Source of the DNA: Pacificibacter marinus
GTDB taxonomy: Bacteria > Pseudomonadota > Alphaproteobacteria > Rhodobacterales > Rhodobacteraceae
Length of the DNA: 60,347 nt
Direction: 5' to 3'
Assembly: GCF_018860505.1 (NCBI RefSeq)
Contig: NZ_JAHKPU010000024.1
Span: 1-60,347, forward strand
The position numbers and the translations under genes were made by a program. Positions within the stretch are counted from its first letter, which is position 1; the number at the start of each line of letters is the position of its first letter. Of the stretch, positions 55,114-60,347 are shown in pieces. The notes under the pieces are model-generated. The model saw only the letters and a list, made by a program, of their open reading frames with translations. It ran no database searches and was not told where the DNA came from.

Positions 55114-56628
55114 ATGACGTTCACCCCACACGGAAAACATCTCATCAGCGGCGAATGGATCGGAACTGATGCTGTCTTTACATCAGAGCCAGCAACCGGA
55201 GACGCGCATGACTTTAGCATCGGAACGCCTGCTTTGGTCGATCAAGCTGTTCAAGCTGCGGAAGACGCATTTTGGAGCTTTGGATATTCTTCTCGCGAAA
55301 GCCGTGCGAAATTTTTGAACGCGATTGCCGATGAAATGGAAGCGCGCGCTGATGCGATCACTCAAATCGGTTCTGAAGAAACAGGTCTGCCACAGGCGCG
55401 CTTGCAAGGCGAACGTGGCCGCACAACAGGCCAGTTGCGTTTGTTTGCAGCCCACATTTTGGCAGGCGACTACCTAGACCGCCGCTTTGATGAAGCTTTG
55501 CCTGATCGTGCACCAATGGCGCGTCCTGAAATTCGTATGATGCAGCGTCCGATCGGCCCTGTTGCTGTATTCGGCGCATCAAACTTTCCGCTCGCGTTCT
55601 CAACCGCTGGTGGCGATACGGCTGCTGCTTTGGCTGCAGGCTGTCCTGTCGTTGTCAAAGGTCACTCTGCGCATCCGGGCACAGGCGAAATCGTTGCCGA
55701 AGCCATTCTCGCTGCGATCAAATCCTGCGATATTCACCCTGGCGTATTTTCACTGATCCAAGGCGGCAAACGCGATGTCGGGACATCTTTGGTTCAGCAT
55801 CCGTTGATCAAGGCCGTTGGCTTCACCGGTTCACTTGGTGGTGGTCGCGCCTTGTTCGATTTGTGTGCTCAACGCCCTGAGCCCATTCCGTTCTTTGGTG
55901 AGCTTGGATCTGTTAACCCAATGTTCTTTATGCCGAATGCTCTGTCAAACCGTGGCACAGAAATTGCTGAAGGCTGGGCCGGTTCTTTGACCATGGGCGC
56001 GGGGCAGTTCTGTACCAATCCTGGCATCAGCGTGATCTTGGATGGCCCAGATGCAGATGCATTTGTTGAAACAGCGACAAAGGCTTTGTCTACGATTGCA
56101 CCTCAAACAATGCTGACAGATGGCATTGCTGACGCTTACCGCAAGGGTGGGGCCAGCATTTCTGCGGCAAAAGGCGTGCAAGAATTGATTGCGTCAACCT
56201 GTGACTTGCGCGATGCGGCGCCTTATCTGTTCGTGACCTCAGGCAAAGACTGGTTGGAAAACGAAGTGCTGGGTGAAGAAGTGTTTGGCCCTCTTGGCTT
56301 GATCGTTCGTGCGAAAGATATGGACGAAATGGCAGTGATTGCGAAAGCCTTGAAAGGTCAGTTGACCTGCACAATTCATCTGGATGATGAAGATGCGCAA
56401 GACGCCCAAAAATTGCTGCCGATCCTTGAGCGCAAAGCCGGTCGTATTTTGGCGAATGGTTTCCCAACTGGCGTTGAAGTTTGTGATGCGATGGTTCACG
56501 GCGGACCTTACCCTGCATCGACAAACTTTGGTGCGACATCTGTCGGGACTTTGTCTATTCGTCGCTTCTTGCGTCCGATCAGCTACCAAAACATTCCTGC
56601 TGCGGTTCTTCCGGCTGACTTTTCTTAA
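55114..56628 (+). CDS. Alpha-ketoglutarate semialdehyde (2,5-dioxovalerate) dehydrogenase
   Basis: A 504-residue NADP-dependent aldehyde dehydrogenase. The N-terminus (GKHLISGEWI) and the catalytic cysteine in MGAGQFCTNPGI near residue 300 with glutamate in FFGELGSVNP follow the KGSADH pattern. It oxidises the semialdehyde at the end of oxidative pentose or hexarate routes to alpha-ketoglutarate. The ATG at 55114 has GGAAAGG before it; the in-frame extension to 55000 is unlikely. A terminator follows 184 bp after the stop. Confidence 0.9.
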   Translation: MTFTPHGKHLISGEWIGTDAVFTSEPATGDAHDFSIGTPALVDQAVQAAEDAFWSFGYSSRESRAKFLNAIADEMEARADAITQIGSEETGLPQARLQGERGRTTGQLRLFAAHILAGDYLDRRFDEALPDRAPMARPEIRMMQRPIGPVAVFGASNFPLAFSTAGGDTAAALAAGCPVVVKGHSAHPGTGEIVAEAILAAIKSCDIHPGVFSLIQGGKRDVGTSLVQHPLIKAVGFTGSLGGGRALFDLCAQRPEPIPFFGELGSVNPMFFMPNALSNRGTEIAEGWAGSLTMGAGQFCTNPGISVILDGPDADAFVETATKALSTIAPQTMLTDGIADAYRKGGASISAAKGVQELIASTCDLRDAAPYLFVTSGKDWLENEVLGEEVFGPLGLIVRAKDMDEMAVIAKALKGQLTCTIHLDDEDAQDAQKLLPILERKAGRILANGFPTGVEVCDAMVHGGPYPASTNFGATSVGTLSIRRFLRPISYQNIPAAVLPADFS

Positions 56629-56811
56629 ACTTAAAATGCATCCTACCACGTCTTTCGCGTGGTGGGGTGACGCCGCTGAGACGTCTCGGATTGGTCGGAT
56701 TTAAGGTCTATAATCGATTTGTTTTATGGCACGGGTTTTTGCGTTTTCAAGCCACGCGATGCGTTTTTGAAAACTTATCGCCCAAGCTTTGATTTTTGTG
56801 CAATGGTTACA

Positions 56812-56846
56812 AAAACACCCATACGCTTGATGTGTATGGGTGTTTT
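56812..56846. terminator. Bidirectional terminator between the dehydrogenase and kdgK
   Basis: A perfect 13-bp stem (56812-56824 with 56834-56846), AAAACACCCATAC at its left arm, with a 9-base loop and A/T tracts at both ends. It separates convergent genes. Confidence 0.92.
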
Positions 56847-56877
56847 GATTGTACTCATCCGTCAATGAAAAGGCCGC

Positions 56878-57783
56878 TTACAAAGCGATCAGCGCGCCGC
56901 GATGTTGAACGACTTGCGATGACAGCATCATGCCGGATCTCAACGCGCCTTCCAGATCAGCGCCTTGCATCCGCGCAGTGATATAGCCAGCGTTGAAACT
57001 ATCGCCCGCCGCAGTGCTGTCCACTGGGGTCACTGGGTCGGGAGAGATCGACATGCCCCCTTCGCCTTGCGACCAAGCGTACATTTCATGCGCGCCGTTT
57101 TTGACAATAACAGTGTGCGCGCCCAGATCACGGTATCGTTGAGCGGTGTCTTGGGGTTTGGCATCCCCGAACATTTCTTCTTCCTCGTCGAAAGAAGGCA
57201 ACATGACGTCAGCAATTTGGGCTGCTTTTGACAGCCACTCTTTGGTCTCGACTGGCGTTTTCCAAAGGCGCGGGCGAATATTGGTGTCAAAGACCACTTG
57301 CGCCCCTTGAGCACGCGCACGTGAGAGCGCTTCGATCAGGTTTTGGCGATGCTCTGGCGACAAAATCGCAAGAGTGATACCGGAGAACAGCAGGATTTTA
57401 TCACCCGTAAAGGCCGCATCTAACGCGTCCGAATTGCTTGCCAAGAGTTTGGCGGCAGAATTATCGCGCCAATAGGCAAAGGACCGTTCGCCATCGGCCA
57501 ACTGGATTGTGTAAAGGCCGGCTGTGCGGTCTGGGATGCGGCTGATGTGAGTTGTATCGATGCCGGATGTGGTGAAAAAATCCACCATCTGATCGGAAAT
57601 ACCATCTGTGCCCACCGCTGTAAGATAGCCGACGGCATAGTCGTCAAGGCCTTTGAGGCAGCGTTTGGCGTACCAAGCTGTGTTGAGCGTATCGCCAGCG
57701 AAGTTCATGGAGTATTTTCCATGCCCGTCTGGCGCCATTTCGACCATGCATTCGCCGATGGTCAAAAGTGTCTTAGTTTTCAT
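56878..57783 (-). CDS. kdgK: 2-keto-3-deoxygluconate kinase
   Basis: Phosphorylates KDG to KDPG, which Eda then splits. The 301-residue PfkB-family kinase shows GECMVEMAPDGHGKYSMNFAGDTLNTAW at its sugar-binding end, and the anion-hole/catalytic motif VDSTAAGDSFNAGYI. Substrate assignment to KDG rests on the family pattern and the uxaC/kduI neighbours. It starts 11 bp inside the end of the regulator gene, so the two are co-expressed. Confidence 0.9.
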   Translation of the reverse strand: MKTKTLLTIGECMVEMAPDGHGKYSMNFAGDTLNTAWYAKRCLKGLDDYAVGYLTAVGTDGISDQMVDFFTTSGIDTTHISRIPDRTAGLYTIQLADGERSFAYWRDNSAAKLLASNSDALDAAFTGDKILLFSGITLAILSPEHRQNLIEALSRARAQGAQVVFDTNIRPRLWKTPVETKEWLSKAAQIADVMLPSFDEEEEMFGDAKPQDTAQRYRDLGAHTVIVKNGAHEMYAWSQGEGGMSISPDPVTPVDSTAAGDSFNAGYITARMQGADLEGALRSGMMLSSQVVQHRGALIAL

Positions 57784-58483
57784 GGTCGTCCTCTTCGAAA
57801 AACTCGGTGTGTTCGGCCCGAATTGTATGGATGGTGTCTGCGATACGGTTCAGGTGTGACCGCATGAGATCGTTTACAGTTTGCTTGTCATCGGCTTTCA
57901 TCGCCGCCAAAATCGCAACATGTTCGTTGAAAGCTGTCGTGGAACTTTTCTTATCCAGTGCGAGATAGCGCACGCGGTCCATGTGCGCTTTGTTGTCTTT
58001 GATCAGGGTCCAGACTTCTGGATGGCCTGCAATGGTGCAAATTAAAGCGTGAAACGCGTCGTCGAGTTCATGAAATACATCGCGCTGATCTGTCTCAATG
58101 GCCTGCCTTTGGTGCTCAAGGTTGTCTTCGAGGGTCTGAAAATCCTCAGGTGTGGCTCGTTTCAGTGCGGCGCAGGTTGTTTCCAACTCTAAGGCCGTAC
58201 GAATAAAGCGGGCTTTGAGGACTGCGGCTGGCGAAATTTTACTTACAACTGTCGCCCGTTGGGGGCGTATCAGTAAGAACCCCTGTTGGCTGAGGCGATA
58301 GAACGCGTCGCGTACTGGTTGGCGCGAGACGCCCAACTGGCTTGCGACATCCGCTTCGGACAGCTTTGTTCCCGGCGGCATCGCGAGGCCAACGATGCTA
58401 TCGTAAAGCTGCCCGTAAACGATGTCTGTGACAGAAGGCGCGCGTTCCTGTGTTAGCGCTTGTAGTTTCAGGCCTTGTCCCAC
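57773..58483 (-). CDS. GntR-family regulator with FCD domain
   Basis: A 236-residue repressor. The winged helix is LSEADVASQLGVSRQPVRDAF (recognition helix VSRQPVRDAFYRL), followed by an all-helical FCD effector domain with the metal/ligand His and Asp residues (DAFHALICTIAGHPEV). FCD regulators of the UxuR/ExuR kind bind sugar acids. It is transcribed with kdgK and is divergent from uxaC across a 238-bp region. It may repress both units and the TGGTATACCA sites. Confidence 0.9.
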   Translation of the reverse strand: MGQGLKLQALTQERAPSVTDIVYGQLYDSIVGLAMPPGTKLSEADVASQLGVSRQPVRDAFYRLSQQGFLLIRPQRATVVSKISPAAVLKARFIRTALELETTCAALKRATPEDFQTLEDNLEHQRQAIETDQRDVFHELDDAFHALICTIAGHPEVWTLIKDNKAHMDRVRYLALDKKSSTTAFNEHVAILAAMKADDKQTVNDLMRSHLNRIADTIHTIRAEHTEFFEEDDHEN

Positions 58484-58606
58484 CTTGTGCCTCCTTTGCG
58501 TTTGTTGCCACAGTTTTTACGGTTTTCGCGCAGAGGGTCAATCTGTGCGAGGTTTCATGTGTTGATGCTTCATTTGGCCATATGATTGTACCGATATGAA
58601 GCTGCG

Positions 58607-58635
58607 TTGACATGGATTTGCAACTAGCATATTAG
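58607..58635 (+). promoter_or_regulatory. Sigma70-type promoter of uxaC
   Basis: TTGACA (58607-58612) and TATTAG (58630-58635) with a 17-bp spacer, giving a leader of about 80 bases before the uxaC ATG. Confidence 0.65.
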
Positions 58636-58721
58636 GTTATCGAGGAATTGAACACCCCCTACAACACGAATGCTAAAAGCTATTTTAGTGACAAAAGGGT
58701 CTGGGGGTTAGGGGGGATCAC

Positions 58722-60131
58722 ATGGCACTACTCGACCCAGATCGTTTGTTTCCAGTGGAAGACCGCACTCGTGGTTTAAGTCGTGAGATATATGATGGCA
58801 TTAAGGACTTGCCGATCATTTCGCCACATGGGCACACAGATCCGTCTTGGTTTGCGTTGAACGAAAATTTTCCCGACCCTGCGCGTTTGTTTGTGACGCC
58901 TGACCATTATGTCTTTCGGATGTTCTGTTCTCAGGGCATTGATCTGGCCAGTTTAGGTGTGCCGCGCGTCGATGGTGGCGAGACAGAACCAGATCCGCGC
59001 AAAATTTGGCGGGTGTTCGCTGAAAACCTGTATTTGTTGCGGGGCACACCGTCATCCATGTGGCTCAATCACGCCTTTCAAGAGGTGTTTGGCATTGAGA
59101 CACCGCTGAGCCGTGACACTGCTGACGAGATTTATGATCACATCGATGCCTGCTTGCGAACCGATGCATTTAAACCGCGGGCCTTGTACGACCGGTTTAA
59201 CATTGAGGCGCTGTCGACCACAGAGATGGCTTTGGATGACCTGAAACATCATAAGACTATCCGTGAAAGCGATTGGAACGGCACGGTTATTTCCGCCTAT
59301 CGCCCTGACAATGTGATCGACCCTGAGTTTGCAGGGTTCACCGATAATGTGATGCAGCTTGGCGTTTTGACAGGTGAAGACACGACCACTTGGGGCGGGT
59401 ATTTGAATGCGCATCGCACGCGGCGCGCTTACTTTAAACAGGTCGGTCGTGTTACCTCGTCTGACCACGGCCACCCGACAGCGCGCACTGAAAACTTGAG
59501 CGCTTCGGTTGCCAATGAGTTGTTCCAAAAGGCGCTCAGTGGCACATGCACAGCGGACGAGGCAGACGCGTTTCGCGGGCATATGCTGACCGAAATGGCG
59601 CGTATGTCGCTTGATGATGGTTTGACGATGCAAATCCATGCGGGATCACATCGCAATCATTCTGGGCCTATGTTGGCTCAGTTTGGGCGCGACAAAGGGT
59701 TCGATATTCCGAGCAAAACAGAATTTGTGAACAACTTGAAACCCTTGCTGAATGCTGTGGGCATGGAACGTGATCTGACAGTGATCTTGTTTATGCTCGA
59801 TGAGACCACGCAAAGCCGTGAACTTGCGCCCTTGGCGGGGGTATATCCTGCGCTGCGACTTGGGCCGCCTTGGTGGTTCCACGACAGTTTTGAAGGCATG
59901 AAGCGCTTTCGTGAAAACACCACGGAAACCGCTGGGTTCTATAACACCGTCGGGTTCAACGACGACACCCGCGCGTTTTGCTCTATCCCTGCGCGCCATG
60001 ATGTCGCTCGCCGTGTGGACGCTGGATACCTTGCCACTTTGGTGGCCACGGGGCGGCTCTCACGAAATGAAGCACATGAGGTCGCGCAAGACCTCACATA
60101 TAACTTGGTCAAAAAAGCATACAGGCTTTGA
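58722..60131 (+). CDS. uxaC: Glucuronate isomerase
   Basis: Isomerises glucuronate to fructuronate (and galacturonate to tagaturonate), the first uronate step. The 469-residue protein matches UxaC: ISPHGHTDPSWFALNENF near the N-terminus, the AVGMERDLTVILFMLDE region, and the C-terminal GFNDDTRAFCSIPARHDVARR. GGGGGG lies before the ATG. The gene is the first of a plus-strand unit whose next gene is kduI. No uxuA/uxuB gene is in view. Confidence 0.95.
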   Translation: MALLDPDRLFPVEDRTRGLSREIYDGIKDLPIISPHGHTDPSWFALNENFPDPARLFVTPDHYVFRMFCSQGIDLASLGVPRVDGGETEPDPRKIWRVFAENLYLLRGTPSSMWLNHAFQEVFGIETPLSRDTADEIYDHIDACLRTDAFKPRALYDRFNIEALSTTEMALDDLKHHKTIRESDWNGTVISAYRPDNVIDPEFAGFTDNVMQLGVLTGEDTTTWGGYLNAHRTRRAYFKQVGRVTSSDHGHPTARTENLSASVANELFQKALSGTCTADEADAFRGHMLTEMARMSLDDGLTMQIHAGSHRNHSGPMLAQFGRDKGFDIPSKTEFVNNLKPLLNAVGMERDLTVILFMLDETTQSRELAPLAGVYPALRLGPPWWFHDSFEGMKRFRENTTETAGFYNTVGFNDDTRAFCSIPARHDVARRVDAGYLATLVATGRLSRNEAHEVAQDLTYNLVKKAYRL

Positions 60132-60200
60132 TCGAATGTCCAGTTCATCTGCAAAGACATGTCCCAACGCGATGGGGCATATGTATATAGAAAGCAATCC

Positions 60201-60347
60201 ATGACACAGCTTAACGTCGAAACCCGCCACGCCATTCACCCCGATCACGCCAAAGGTATGGACACCCAAGCCTTGCGTGATAATTTTTTGGCTGAAGGGA
60301 TGTTTGCCGATGGCGAAATTCGTCTGGTTTACACTCATTACGACCGC
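60201..60347 (+). CDS. kduI: 5-dehydro-4-deoxy-D-glucuronate isomerase, truncated by window end
   Basis: The first 49 codons are present. ETRHAIHPDHAKGMDTQALR, FLAEGMFADGEIRLVYTHYDR matches the N-terminus of KduI (E. coli: VRQSIHSAHAKTLDTQGLR). It converts the unsaturated uronate product of pectin or alginate breakdown to 2,5-diketo-3-deoxygluconate, en route to KDG. It lies 69 bp after uxaC on the same strand. Recognition is from the N-terminus only. Confidence 0.85.
   Translation, partial: MTQLNVETRHAIHPDHAKGMDTQALRDNFLAEGMFADGEIRLVYTHYDR

Noticed and set aside
58449-58460. TTAGCGCTTG inside the GntR gene as a fourth edd/eda-type operator
   Set aside because: It has two mismatches, lies inside a coding region and is not near a start site, so chance is more likely.

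Overview
The window looks like chromosomal DNA of a marine alphaproteobacterium of the Rhodobacterales (Roseobacter group). Support: a 5-aminolevulinate synthase of the Rhodobacter HemA type, a DksA that kept only one zinc-finger cysteine, an Entner-Doudoroff edd-eda pair, a RodZ-like/ispG neighbourhood, and several small or lineage-typical proteins (DUF2927, DUF6434, DUF6691, a PIN protein of the RSP_2648 kind). Base composition is moderate and most genes are ordinary housekeeping genes. One tRNA was found; no rRNA, CRISPR array, prophage or insertion sequence.

Layout. 0-1.7 kb: arsenic resistance operon (arsR, a collapsed arsC remnant, acr3). 1.9-5.8 kb: glnE, a small unknown gene and a sulfurtransferase-like gene. 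5.8-8.5 kb: edd and eda, with three near-identical 12-bp palindromes in their promoter regions. 8.8-11.8 kb: a 53-residue protein, a lipoprotein, an rRNA methyltransferase, a PIN protein and DUF6434. 11.9-17.9 kb (minus strand): MoxR ATPase, GNAT, DUF2927 lipoprotein, small membrane protein, CoxE-like VWA protein, proline-tailed membrane protein, DedA and M48 protease. 18-21.8 kb: dksA, FAD monooxygenase, tpiA, two TfoX-like genes and a SufA-type protein. 21.8-23.4 kb: a two-gene SatD-like/DUF3307 unit preceded by four palindromes repeated every 30 bp. 23.4-30.5 kb: LysR regulator, sufT, YciI, a retropepsin-RimK fusion, a nucleobase permease and tgt. 30.8-47.7 kb: lon, HU, tRNA-Val, a histidine phosphatase, an M20 peptidase, hemA with an FNR-type box, a RodZ-like protein, ispG, a DsbA-family protein, an aminotransferase, an amidase, PBP1A and prfB. 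48-52.4 kb: a reactive-sulfur operon (YeeE, DUF6691, persulfide dioxygenase-like, sulfurtransferase, SulP). 52.5-60.3 kb: sugar acid catabolism (aldo/keto reductase, PD40 propeller, ketoglutarate semialdehyde dehydrogenase, kdgK, GntR regulator, uxaC, and kduI cut by the window end).

How the parts connect. UxaC, KduI and KdgK feed 2-keto-3-deoxy-6-phosphogluconate into the aldolase Eda, encoded 50 kb away, so the two ends of the window belong to one sugar acid route. Two different palindromes suggest two regulators: TTAGCGCTAA sites for edd/eda (LacI-type, regulator not in the window) and TGGTATACCA-type sites for the uronate genes (probably the GntR-FCD protein encoded beside kdgK).

The least explained structure is the SatD-like/DUF3307 pair with its 4 x 30-bp palindrome array. 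I treat it as the best candidate for an undescribed system: a cyclase-fold/HTH protein and a polytopic membrane partner behind a multi-operator promoter.
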